From positions 620,001-684,000 of the forward strand of contig JAQZBR010000004.1 in NCBI GenBank assembly GCA_029237775.1: a stretch of 64,000 nt of DNA. Reading direction: 5' to 3'. Of this stretch, positions 54,435 through 62,983 are shown in pieces. Each line of letters starts with the position of its first letter. The first letter of the stretch is position 1. Source of the stretch: Bacteroidota bacterium. Its GTDB lineage: Bacteria; Bacteroidota; Bacteroidia; 2-12-FULL-35-15. Below the pieces are notes generated by a model. The model was given only the letters and a program-made list of their open reading frames with translations. It was not told where the DNA came from and searched no databases. Made by a program: the position numbers and the translations under genes.

Positions 54435-54452
54435 TAAAAGCGGATTAGACGC

Positions 54453-55349
54453 TTATTGAATGATCTTGTTTCTTATTTGAGCAGACTTGTCAGAGATCGC
54501 TTTTAATTGTTCAGGAGTGATCTTAAAATCGCTTTTGTTCTCGATGGTTGTAACACCTGCTTGCTGGTCGGTCGATGCCTTGGTTTCTGAAGGCTTTACC
54601 TGGATGCCATCATAGATAGTTTTAAGTTCCTGAAGCTGGGTTAACACATTGTTTACACCATCGTTAGAAGTTTTATAGCTGTCAAGTAATGCAACAAGAT
54701 TATCAAGAGATAATTTCTGCTCACCTATGCGTGTTGCTATATCTTCATTTTTTGTGGCGTTTGCTATTTGAGTTGCAATGTAAAGGCCTTCGATCCATCC
54801 ACCGGCTATAATAAGAGCTGACACGCCTGGCTGGCCGTTCTCTTTCAAATATGTATCTGCATTCCAGTATGAATCGGAAATAATGGTCAACAACGAATCA
54901 CGGTTCTCAAGGTTTGCCTCAATACGTGCGGTTGTGGCCTCATCAAATGCTCCGCTGATTCCAAGGCTGGTAGCCAGCTTATTGGTGCAACGGAGGTATA
55001 ACATTGACTCCTGTGTCTGATCAAAAATACTTGTAAAACTAAGATCAGTACCATACACGCCAAGGTTAAGAGCGCGTGAAGCAGCTGTAGAATATTTTGA
55101 AAGATTCTCGATTGGGTTCAGGTAGCTCGCATTATACTTTGCTCCTGCACCTTTTAAAAGAGAAGTCGTTTCAATCGGTGAAGGGATCGAATAAAAAACA
55201 TTTTGAGCCTTGGTATCTTTTTCCACGCTAACATTAGAAGTATCTGAGCTTCCGATGTTATTATCATTGTCTGCCGAAGAACCGCAAGCTGAAAAAGCTG
55301 CTGCAATTGCAATCGTTAAAGAAACTCGGATGGTGGTGTGAATGTTCAT
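54453..55349 (-). CDS. Helical lipoprotein of unknown function
   Basis: A 298-residue lipoprotein with a lipobox at AFSAC (Cys22). A Ser/Asp/Asn-rich linker (about 24-48) leads to a mainly helical mature domain with regular heptad-like segments (NLGVYGTDLSFTSIFDQTQE, DSLLTIISDSYWNADTYLKE, NLVALLDSYKTSNDGVNNVL). It ends with a coiled-coil-like EQLKAISDKSAQIRNKI. I do not recognise a family. A TATATTTG box is 20 nt upstream. Transcribed with the next small exported gene, and separated from dxs by that gene's terminator and this promoter. Confidence 0.65.
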   Translation of the reverse strand: MNIHTTIRVSLTIAIAAAFSACGSSADNDNNIGSSDTSNVSVEKDTKAQNVFYSIPSPIETTSLLKGAGAKYNASYLNPIENLSKYSTAASRALNLGVYGTDLSFTSIFDQTQESMLYLRCTNKLATSLGISGAFDEATTARIEANLENRDSLLTIISDSYWNADTYLKENGQPGVSALIIAGGWIEGLYIATQIANATKNEDIATRIGEQKLSLDNLVALLDSYKTSNDGVNNVLTQLQELKTIYDGIQVKPSETKASTDQQAGVTTIENKSDFKITPEQLKAISDKSAQIRNKIIQ

Positions 55350-55369
55350 GGCTTATCTTTTAATTAATT

Positions 55370-55377
55370 CAAATATA
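55370..55377 (-). promoter_or_regulatory. -7 promoter box for the lipoprotein gene
   Basis: TATATTTG on the minus strand, 20 nt upstream of the ATG at 55349. Confidence 0.5.
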
Positions 55378-55418
55378 AACTAAATTTATTTTACAAATTA
55401 AACGGGACGTGAAAAGCT

Positions 55419-55450
55419 AAAAAAAGGCCGGAATGTTCTGCTTCCGACCT
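55419..55450 (-). terminator. Terminator after dxs
   Basis: On the minus strand AGGTCGGAA pairs with TTCCGGCCT (one U-G) across an 8 nt loop, followed by a U-run. It lies 26 bp beyond the dxs stop codon. Confidence 0.85.
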
Positions 55451-55475
55451 CAAATATATTAAAAACTGCTGATGT

Positions 55476-57407
55476 TTAACCAGCCATTGTATTCTTTTTC
55501 ACGCCTACCATACCCGAAGCCTCACGCACGATACTGTCAGTGTCAAAGCCACATTCGATGTGCAATTGAAGCTGTTCGCCATGCTCAATATATTTATCAG
55601 GGATACCGAGACGCTTTACCTGAGCGGCATAATTATTATCCGCCATGAATTCAAGAACAGCACTTCCCATTCCGCCCATGATACAGCCATCCTCAACAGT
55701 GATCACTTTGGTGTGTTTAGCAAACACTTCATGTAAGAGATTTTCATCGATAGGTTTCACAAACCTCATATCGTAGTGTGCCGCTTTAATTCCTTTGGCT
55801 TCGAGAGCTTTGCAGGCTTCAACAGCATAATTACCAATGTGCCCGATCGTGAGGATTGCAATGTCATCTCCGTTTTGTATCCTTCTCCCTGTTCCAATAG
55901 TCAGCTTCTGAAAAGGTTTTTTCCAGTCGGTCATAACCCCGTTTCCTCTTGGATAACGGATCGAGAACGGAACAGCATTCTCAGGAAGCTGCGCAGTGTA
56001 CATCAGATTGCGAAGTTCTTCTTCATTCATAGGCGCAGAAACAACCATGTTCGGAATGCAACGGAAATAAGCGAGATCGTATGCACCGTGGTGTGTAGGT
56101 CCATCCGCACCGGCTAATCCACCACGATCAAGACAAAACACTACATGCAAATTTTGCAACGCCACATCATGCACCACCTGATCGTAAGCGCGCTGCATAA
56201 AAGAAGAGTAAATATTACAAAAAGGGATAAGCCCTTGTGTTGCCAGTCCGGCAGAGAATGTAACGGCATGCTGTTCTGCGATACCAACATCAAAAGCTCT
56301 GTCGGGCATAGCTTTCATCATTATATTCAAAGAACAACCGGAAGGCATAGCGGGTGTAATACCCATGATCTTTGCGTTCTTTTCGGCAAGCTCAACTATT
56401 GTATAACCGAATACATCCTGATATTTAGGAGGCTGCGGCACTTTCGGGACGATCTTGATGATCTCCCCTGTATCTTTATTAAAAAGGCCGGGAGCATGCC
56501 ACACCGTTTGATTTCCTTCTTCAGAAAACTTATATCCTTTTCCTTTTTGAGTGAGGCAATGTAAAATCTTTGGTCCCGGAATATCCTTCAGATCCTGAAG
56601 CACCTTTGTTAACCGTTCAACGTCATGGCCATCAACAGGTCCGAAATAACGGAACTTAAGGGATTCGAACATATTGCTTTGTTTAAGCAAAGATGTTTTA
56701 ACCCCATTTTCAATCTTTGAAGCGATCTCCTGTGCGTTCGGACCGAATTTACTGATCTTTCCAAGGAGATTCCAGATCTCATCCTTCACTTTATTGTAAG
56801 TATGCGAAGTGGTGATATCTGTTAAGTATTCTTTTAAAGCACCAACATTCGGATCGATGCTCATGCAATTATCATTTAATACAACAAGCAGATTGGAATT
56901 GCTGATCCCTGCATGATTCAATGCTTCAAAGGCCATCCCCGCAGTCATTGCTCCATCACCGATCACAGCAATGTGCTGACGTTCCTTTTCACCTTTATAT
57001 GCGGAAGCAACCGCCATTCCAAGGGCTGCCCCAATCGAAGTGGATGAATGTCCCACGCCAAAAGTGTCGTATTCGCTTTCTGAGCGCTTCGGAAAGCCAC
57101 TGATTCCTTTGTAGATACGGTTGGTATCAAAGCTATGCCTCCGGCCTGTAAGGATCTTGTGTCCATAGGCCTGATGTCCTACATCCCAAACCAATTGATC
57201 ATAAGGAGTATTGAAAACATAGTGCAAGGCTACGGTTAACTCGACAACACCCAGACTGGCACCGAAGTGACCACCTTTCTGGGAAACGACATCAATTATA
57301 AACTGTCTTAATTCAGCGCTTATCTGAGGAAGCTCTTCAGATTTGAATTTTCTGAGATCTGCAGGATATATGATCTGATCGAGTAGGTTGCCGGCTTTAA
57401 ATTCCAT
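55476..57407 (-). CDS. dxs: 1-deoxy-D-xylulose-5-phosphate synthase Dxs
   Basis: Dxs joins pyruvate and glyceraldehyde 3-phosphate into DXP, the first step of the MEP pathway and also a precursor for PdxJ and thiamine. The TPP site is present: GHQAYGHKILTGR, the GDGAMTAGMAFEALN motif with downstream NDNCMSID, and the C-terminal transketolase region with EQHAVTFSAGLA and DRGGLAGADGPTHHGAYDL. The ATG at 57407 is preferred; a TTG one codon upstream gives only one extra residue. Length 643. It has a promoter at 57436-57464 and its own terminator, so it is probably monocistronic. Confidence 0.96.
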   Translation of the reverse strand: MEFKAGNLLDQIIYPADLRKFKSEELPQISAELRQFIIDVVSQKGGHFGASLGVVELTVALHYVFNTPYDQLVWDVGHQAYGHKILTGRRHSFDTNRIYKGISGFPKRSESEYDTFGVGHSSTSIGAALGMAVASAYKGEKERQHIAVIGDGAMTAGMAFEALNHAGISNSNLLVVLNDNCMSIDPNVGALKEYLTDITTSHTYNKVKDEIWNLLGKISKFGPNAQEIASKIENGVKTSLLKQSNMFESLKFRYFGPVDGHDVERLTKVLQDLKDIPGPKILHCLTQKGKGYKFSEEGNQTVWHAPGLFNKDTGEIIKIVPKVPQPPKYQDVFGYTIVELAEKNAKIMGITPAMPSGCSLNIMMKAMPDRAFDVGIAEQHAVTFSAGLATQGLIPFCNIYSSFMQRAYDQVVHDVALQNLHVVFCLDRGGLAGADGPTHHGAYDLAYFRCIPNMVVSAPMNEEELRNLMYTAQLPENAVPFSIRYPRGNGVMTDWKKPFQKLTIGTGRRIQNGDDIAILTIGHIGNYAVEACKALEAKGIKAAHYDMRFVKPIDENLLHEVFAKHTKVITVEDGCIMGGMGSAVLEFMADNNYAAQVKRLGIPDKYIEHGEQLQLHIECGFDTDSIVREASGMVGVKKNTMAG

Positions 57408-57435
57408 CAATTATTGGGTAGCGATTTTAGCATAA

Positions 57436-57464
57436 CAAAGATAATATAATTATTTAATTCCCAA
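57436..57464 (-). promoter_or_regulatory. Promoter of dxs (TTG-N18-TATCTTTG)
   Basis: On the minus strand TTG at 57464-57462, 18 nt, TATCTTTG at 57443-57436. Good match to the Bacteroidota -33/-7 consensus. Confidence 0.65.
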
Positions 57465-57657
57465 TGGAGACAGGCAGGTAACGAAAGGAGTAAAGTTTTG
57501 TTTTGGAAGAGAATGGCTTTTGTGTTTTTTTAACTTTTAGGATGAGTTCAGTCGATATAATTCCCAATTTCGCAAACTCAGCGACCCTTCAATTCCCTCC
57601 TGTTTTCCTCTGCAATTCACTCCTTACCAATATTAAAAAAAATATCATATTTGTAGT

Positions 57658-58788
57658 GTGATAAAAAGATCTGCCTTTCTTTTGTTCCTCTTCTGTTTCT
57701 CGTCACGGATTTTTGCCGGTGCAGATACTGACACTAACTATGTCCAAACTTTCAAAAACATATTTGCACTCAAGCTTTTTCTGATTGATAACGGATTTAC
57801 TTATTCGATCACGCCTCAGAACAATTCACTGTTTAGCCCAGGCCAGCTTAAAAACGCAAAGGTTACGTACAATCCGTACATCCCTGCAACGGCAGGCGTT
57901 TCATTAAACATCAAAGGTATCGGTGCTTCATACGTGTTTAAATTCACTAACGACTATCTGGACACCACAGGACAGGCAAAATCAGCTTTCAAGCAATTCC
58001 AGATGAATATCTATGGAACCAAATTCGGATTTGAAGGATACTATCAGGATTATCAGCGATTCTATTATAAATATAAAGGGGATGACTCACTTTCGAAAAA
58101 CCTGAAAAATTATAATTCAGATATCCGCGCTTATCAATTCGGAGCAAATGCGATCCTGATTTTTAACGGTAAAAAGTTTTCTTATAATGCAGCTTTTAAC
58201 CAGACAGTATTGCAGAAAAAAAGTGCTGGCTCATGGATGCTGACCTTTTCTTTAAAATTCAATGAGCTCAAGGCGCGTGATCTGATACCGGATGATGTGA
58301 AGGTTTTTTACGGCCCTTATACCAACCTGCAACGTAACCGTAATTATGCGTTTCTGTTGCAAACGGGTTATGCATTTAATCTCACCAAACATCATTTCTA
58401 TTTCTCAGGAGCTCTGCTTGGCGGTGTCGGCATACAAAACCAGACCTATTTATTTCCCGACAGAAAAAATTATAAGATCGCTTTCCCCCTTACCGGCAGG
58501 GCTAAAACAAGTCTTGGATATAACGGGAGAATTGTCTTTACTGGAGTTTTCGCTAATGCAGATGTGATCCAGTCATCGATCAAATCCATTAAAACCCAGC
58601 AAATGGTATCATCGTATGGAGTCTATTTAGGATTTAGAGCTGTGCAGTTGACAAAATCAAAAGGCCAGGTAAAAGCAGAACTCAGAAGACAGAAAGAGGC
58701 AGAAGCGGCTGCCAAGAAAAAAGCTGCCGCAGATAAAAAAGCTGCTGCCAAAGCAGCGAAGGAAGCAAAAAGAAAAAAGAAGAAATAA
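57658..58788 (+). CDS. DUF4421 exported protein, GTG start
   Basis: A 376-residue exported protein of the DUF4421 family. A short signal peptide (SAFLLFLFCFSSRIFAG) is followed by a beta-rich domain with FKNIFALKLFLIDNGFTYSI, NPYIPATAGVSLNIKGIGAS and YGTKFGFEGYYQDYQRFYYK. The protein ends in a low-complexity tail of Ala and Lys (last 40 residues, KKKAAADKKAAAKAAKEAKR). DUF4421 proteins are predicted envelope barrels of unknown role. The GTG at 57658 follows a CATATTTG box (57646-57653) by 4 nt, which would give a leaderless transcript. A small membrane protein gene follows after 7 bp. Confidence 0.82.
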   Translation: MIKRSAFLLFLFCFSSRIFAGADTDTNYVQTFKNIFALKLFLIDNGFTYSITPQNNSLFSPGQLKNAKVTYNPYIPATAGVSLNIKGIGASYVFKFTNDYLDTTGQAKSAFKQFQMNIYGTKFGFEGYYQDYQRFYYKYKGDDSLSKNLKNYNSDIRAYQFGANAILIFNGKKFSYNAAFNQTVLQKKSAGSWMLTFSLKFNELKARDLIPDDVKVFYGPYTNLQRNRNYAFLLQTGYAFNLTKHHFYFSGALLGGVGIQNQTYLFPDRKNYKIAFPLTGRAKTSLGYNGRIVFTGVFANADVIQSSIKSIKTQQMVSSYGVYLGFRAVQLTKSKGQVKAELRRQKEAEAAAKKKAAADKKAAAKAAKEAKRKKKK

Positions 58789-58795
58789 AAATTAA

Positions 58796-59125
58796 ATGCT
58801 GCACAAATTTAATTCACTTTGGAAAAATCTGCTTCTGGATATTTTAGGCCTTATCATTCTAACGGCCATAATCATATTCAATATTTTAAATAATCTTCAC
58901 ACTCCGAATTTCACTCTGATTTTCGGCTTTATGGGATTCCTTTTCTTGCACGGATTATTTCTTTTAGCACTTTTTATCCGAAATATTATCGATAAGAAAT
59001 ATTTAAAAGCATTTGGATTTATTTTGATCTCTGTACTTCTAAATATTGCCTTATGGTCCTGCTACTGGATCGTATTTGTATTCCTGATCGGAGTTGATTC
59101 CCCGGACGCGCATATGAATCTATAG
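58796..59125 (+). CDS. Small three-helix membrane protein
   Basis: A 109-residue protein with three predicted transmembrane segments (about 13-31, 38-62 and 70-99). It has two short Lys-rich loops (IRNIIDKKYLKAFG) and ends DSPDAHMNL. No family recognised. It starts 7 bp after the DUF4421 gene on the same strand and is probably cotranscribed. It overlaps the convergent small membrane protein gene by 6 bp at the 3' end. Confidence 0.6.
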   Translation: MLHKFNSLWKNLLLDILGLIILTAIIIFNILNNLHTPNFTLIFGFMGFLFLHGLFLLALFIRNIIDKKYLKAFGFILISVLLNIALWSCYWIVFVFLIGVDSPDAHMNL

Positions 59126-59326
59126 TTCGCTGTCACCGTTTTCCTTTTCATCCTCTGAAACATCGGGCAAAAAGAAAAGAATGAAGGTAGCGATCACAGG
59201 GAGCAAAACGCCAATCAGAAACCATGTTTTAGGATTACGTCCAAGTCGCTTCGCAAGCCTCGAAGTGATTATCGGAAGGCTTAAAAAGAACATGATTCCC
59301 AGACTTATAAATAATGCGGCACCCAT
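59120..59326 (-). CDS. Small two-helix membrane protein
   Basis: A 68-residue protein with two transmembrane helices (about 3-22 and 35-52) and an acidic C-terminus (DVSEDEKENGDSEL). The hydrophobic helix-loop-helix with SRLAKRLGRNPKTW between is typical of short uncharacterised envelope proteins. It lies downstream of the RND pump terminator on the same strand and overlaps the convergent gene at its 3' end. Unknown function, moderately supported by the membrane pattern. Confidence 0.5.
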   Translation of the reverse strand: MGAALFISLGIMFFLSLPIITSRLAKRLGRNPKTWFLIGVLLPVIATFILFFLPDVSEDEKENGDSEL

Positions 59327-59406
59327 TTACTATTTAAAATAGCTACGAATAAGATTCCTCCGCTACTCCCGTATCTGTCGGAGGATGACAATACACAAAA
59401 TCAAAT

Positions 59407-59433
59407 AAAAAGAGCTTCGGTGAAGAAGCCCTT
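59407..59433 (-). terminator. Terminator after the RND pump gene
   Basis: On the minus strand AGGGCTTC pairs with GAAGCTCT (one G-U) across a 6 nt loop, followed by a U-run. It lies just beyond the stop codon of the RND gene. Confidence 0.8.
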
Positions 59434-59437
59434 TTTT

Positions 59438-62400
59438 TTAACGGTCTAAATTTCCGTATTCAAGCTTTATTCCTTTCAGGCGCATGAACAACCTTGTGAA
59501 CAATATGAAGAACGGTATGTACATCAGGGCATGAGACAAACCGAAATGATCAAGAATCACTTCTGATTTACGCTTCAACCGCTCTGATACAAGATACATC
59601 ACAGGAACAAGTAAAAGAGTAAGGAATGTCGCGAATGCCAAACCGAAGATCATTGTCCATGATAAAGGCCCCCAGAAAACGACATTATCACCACCGAAAT
59701 AAAGCTGAGGATTTCCACTTGCAAATAAGGTTTCAAAATCTATATTCAAACCTACAGCTAATGGAATAAGCCCGAGTATCGCTGCAGTCGCTGTTAAGAT
59801 AACCGGAGTCATACGTGTGCGACCTGCCTCTACTGTCGCATCCCAAAGGCTCATGCCCTCATGTCTTGCCATTTCAGCGAACTCGATTAACAGGATACCA
59901 TTTCTTACCACAACCCCACCAAGAGCGATGATACCAACACCTGTCATTACTATACTCATATCCATTTTGAAAATGGCTGTCCCGATCAGTACACCGATGA
60001 TACTGAAGAAGATCTCAGAAAGAATGATAATAGGCTTACCTACCGCATTGAACTGAAGCACCAGAATAAATAACATCATTGCAATGGACATCATCAATGC
60101 GTTTCCTAAAAATGCGCCCGTTTCAGCCTGTTCTTCGGCCTGACCGGTCATTACCACTTCCACTTTTCCAAGAGGAGCATAACCCGCCATCGCAGAACGT
60201 ACATTTGCGGCAACTTCATTTTCATTGAACCCTGTTACAACATTTGATGATAAAGTGATCACACGCTTTTGCATTTTCCGTTTGATACCGCCATACGTAT
60301 TGCTGTATTCAACATTTGCGAAAGCTGATAAAGGAACGCTACGGAGAATTCCTCCCATGTTCATATCGCGGAATGTGATCTTTAAGTTTCGTAATGCCTC
60401 AATGTTGTTTCGCTGGTCATATTTGTAACGCAACTGAATAGGATACTGATCATTTTCATCACGGAACTTGCTTACTTCCCAGCCAAACACTGCGGTTCTG
60501 ATCTCAGCTGCGATGGTTCTTGTACTCACGCCCTCACGGTTCGCTCTTTCACGGTCAATCGTGAAAACAATTTCCGGTTTGATGGTTTCAAAATCAGATT
60601 TCAGATTTTCAACACCTTCAATATGCTGCTGATCTAAATATCGTTTTAAGCGGATCGAATTATTTACGAGCTCGTCAAAATTATCTCCTCTTACTTCAAT
60701 ATTGATCGGCTTTGATACCGGAGGCCCCGCCTGTTCTTTGGAAACACTGATCTCTGCTCCCGGAATATTCCAGTTTAAATGCTGCAGCTTCTCAAGTATC
60801 TCACCGGTAGATTTTCCTTCGCGATCTTTAAAATCAACAAATGAAATAGCGATCTTTCCACGGTTTGGATAATCACTTTGATCCTGATCCGCAGGATCTG
60901 TTGTTCCTTTAGTAACATTGGTTATCACCGATTTCACGATGTGATTTGAATCACCAAGTACACTATTTACTTTTTGCTCTGCAACAAGCATCACCTGATT
61001 TGTTTTTTCAGGGTCAGTGCCAACCGGCAGCTTCACATATACATAAACGAAGTTAGGATCTCCCTGAGGGAAGAATACAACTTTAGGGCTTCTTGCCATG
61101 AAGAATACCAATGAAAGAATGAACAAAACCACAATTCCGATAAGAGATAATGCAGGACGCTTTAAAAACTTAAGTAAAAGATTAGTATACTTTCGTTGAA
61201 TAGCAGGCCATAGCTTCGTCTGAAATTTTTCAAAAATCTTATACAAATAAAACTTATTCAGCAATGAAAATGCAAGGATGAATAATACCACATTCGCCAT
61301 TCCATGCGAGCCTGAAGCATGCAGCAAAACCGCGATCAATCCCATCACAACAACCATCCCGGTTGTTTTCCCCGTCCAGTGAGGCCTTCCGAGATGCTGC
61401 TCATGAGGTTTCATAAAGTCAACAGCAAAAACCGGATTAATAATATAAGCGACAAGCAGTGATGCAAGTAATGATATAATTAAGGTGATCGGAAGATAGA
61501 ACATGAACTTACCAATGATCCCGCCCCAGAATAATAATGGAACGAATGGAGCCAAAGTGGTTAATGTTCCGCTTAATACCGGCATGAACACTTCTCCTAC
61601 AGCCATTTTTGCGGCTACCTTGATATCACGTTTTCCATTTTCAAACAAACGGTGCGTATTTTCAATTACAACAATAGCATCATCCACAACGATTCCAAGA
61701 GCAAGCAGGAATGCGAATAATACGATCATGTTCATTGTATAACTGAAATCAAATATCCCACCTATGATCGGCATAAAGATGAAGGCAATGAACATAGACA
61801 GAGGTACAGAAGCCGCTACGAACAATGCATTCGTTACGCCCATAAAGAACATAAGAATAAATGTCACCAGAAGGAAACCAATAATGATCGTGTTGATCAG
61901 ATCATGTAATGTGCTTCTCGTTTTTTCCGACTGATCCCCTGTAATGGTCACTTTCATTTCCTTTGGAAAATCTTCTTTCACCATTTTATCTTTCAGCTCC
62001 ATGATCTTATCAGAAGCTTCGATCAGGTTTTCTCCGCTGCGTTTGATGACCTGCAAAGTGATCACGTTCTTTCCTTCAAGACGCGCATAGCTTTCCTGCT
62101 CCTTAGTTGCATCTACGACATCGGCAATATCTTTCAGATATGCTCTCGCTCCCGATCCGGAGGAGATCACAAGATTTCTGATCTCTTCAACATTAACGAA
62201 TTCACCTTTAACAGTCAGGTTACGCTTCATCCCATCCATTGGAACTAAACCACCCGACATGTTTAAATTTTCCTCTGAAACGGCCCTGAAAATATCATAG
62301 GAAGAGAAATTTCCTGCCTGCATTTTATACATATCGACATTGATCTGAATCTCTCTTTCAAGATCCCCAACCATCTGAACTCTCGAGATCTCTTTCATCC

Positions 62401-62911
62401 CCTCGATCTGATCTTTCATGTCTTCGGCATACTTCTTCAACTTATTCAGATCCATCTTCCCTGCAAGGTTCACATACAGGATTGGCATTTCTGAAAAGTT
62501 AACCTCCATCACGTTTGGCTGGCGGGTAAGGTCTTTCGGAAGATCCGTAGCTGCTTTATCAACTGCGTCCTTAACCTTCTGCTTCACCTCTGGCACCTTC
62601 ATGTTCGTGTTAAACTCAACCATGATCACGGACACATCCTGAAGTGAAGTGGAGTTTAATTTCTTAACCCCTGCAATACCTTTTAATTGTTTTTCGATTG
62701 GCTTCGTAACAAGATTCTCAATATTTGCAGGTGAGTTCCCGGCATAAATTGTATTGATGTAAATAGTCGGAACGACAATCTCAGGGAAGCTTTCCTTAGG
62801 AATGCTGTTGTAACTCTTAATTCCCCAGACAGCAATGATGAAGGTCAGTACATAAATACTGATCTTATTATTGATCGCCCAGCTGGAAGGTTTAAATTCT
62901 TTAAAATCCAT
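59438..62911 (-). CDS. RND-family efflux transporter, inner membrane subunit
   Basis: A 1157-residue proton-driven efflux pump of the RND superfamily. Both halves are present. The proton-relay Asp pair is in ALGIVVDDAIVVIENTHR (about 409-410, helix 4). The porter domains and ESFPEIVVP and PQGDPNFVYVYVKLP motifs also fit. At 1157 residues it is about 100 longer than AcrB, mainly because of an extra stretch at about 500-585 that adds His-rich HEQHLGRPHW and two or more hydrophobic segments between the halves. Substrate is not readable. It follows the membrane fusion protein gene by 72 bp. The partner outer membrane channel (TolC type) is not in the window. Confidence 0.92.
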   Translation of the reverse strand: MDFKEFKPSSWAINNKISIYVLTFIIAVWGIKSYNSIPKESFPEIVVPTIYINTIYAGNSPANIENLVTKPIEKQLKGIAGVKKLNSTSLQDVSVIMVEFNTNMKVPEVKQKVKDAVDKAATDLPKDLTRQPNVMEVNFSEMPILYVNLAGKMDLNKLKKYAEDMKDQIEGMKEISRVQMVGDLEREIQINVDMYKMQAGNFSSYDIFRAVSEENLNMSGGLVPMDGMKRNLTVKGEFVNVEEIRNLVISSGSGARAYLKDIADVVDATKEQESYARLEGKNVITLQVIKRSGENLIEASDKIMELKDKMVKEDFPKEMKVTITGDQSEKTRSTLHDLINTIIIGFLLVTFILMFFMGVTNALFVAASVPLSMFIAFIFMPIIGGIFDFSYTMNMIVLFAFLLALGIVVDDAIVVIENTHRLFENGKRDIKVAAKMAVGEVFMPVLSGTLTTLAPFVPLLFWGGIIGKFMFYLPITLIISLLASLLVAYIINPVFAVDFMKPHEQHLGRPHWTGKTTGMVVVMGLIAVLLHASGSHGMANVVLFILAFSLLNKFYLYKIFEKFQTKLWPAIQRKYTNLLLKFLKRPALSLIGIVVLFILSLVFFMARSPKVVFFPQGDPNFVYVYVKLPVGTDPEKTNQVMLVAEQKVNSVLGDSNHIVKSVITNVTKGTTDPADQDQSDYPNRGKIAISFVDFKDREGKSTGEILEKLQHLNWNIPGAEISVSKEQAGPPVSKPINIEVRGDNFDELVNNSIRLKRYLDQQHIEGVENLKSDFETIKPEIVFTIDRERANREGVSTRTIAAEIRTAVFGWEVSKFRDENDQYPIQLRYKYDQRNNIEALRNLKITFRDMNMGGILRSVPLSAFANVEYSNTYGGIKRKMQKRVITLSSNVVTGFNENEVAANVRSAMAGYAPLGKVEVVMTGQAEEQAETGAFLGNALMMSIAMMLFILVLQFNAVGKPIIILSEIFFSIIGVLIGTAIFKMDMSIVMTGVGIIALGGVVVRNGILLIEFAEMARHEGMSLWDATVEAGRTRMTPVILTATAAILGLIPLAVGLNIDFETLFASGNPQLYFGGDNVVFWGPLSWTMIFGLAFATFLTLLLVPVMYLVSERLKRKSEVILDHFGLSHALMYIPFFILFTRLFMRLKGIKLEYGNLDR

Positions 62912-62924
62912 TTTTTTTATTTTT

Positions 62925-62950
62925 ACCGCTAAGGCGCAAAGGCGCAGAGC
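62925..62950. repeat. Short direct repeat between pump genes
   Basis: ACCGCTAAGGCGCAAAGGCGCAGAGC contains GGCGCAAA and GGCGCAGA in tandem. Similar CGCAAAG words are common as decayed repeats in Bacteroidota intergenic DNA. Function unknown. Confidence 0.4.
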
Positions 62951-62983
62951 TTCTAATTTCTATCTTAATTAACAGCTGAAGAA

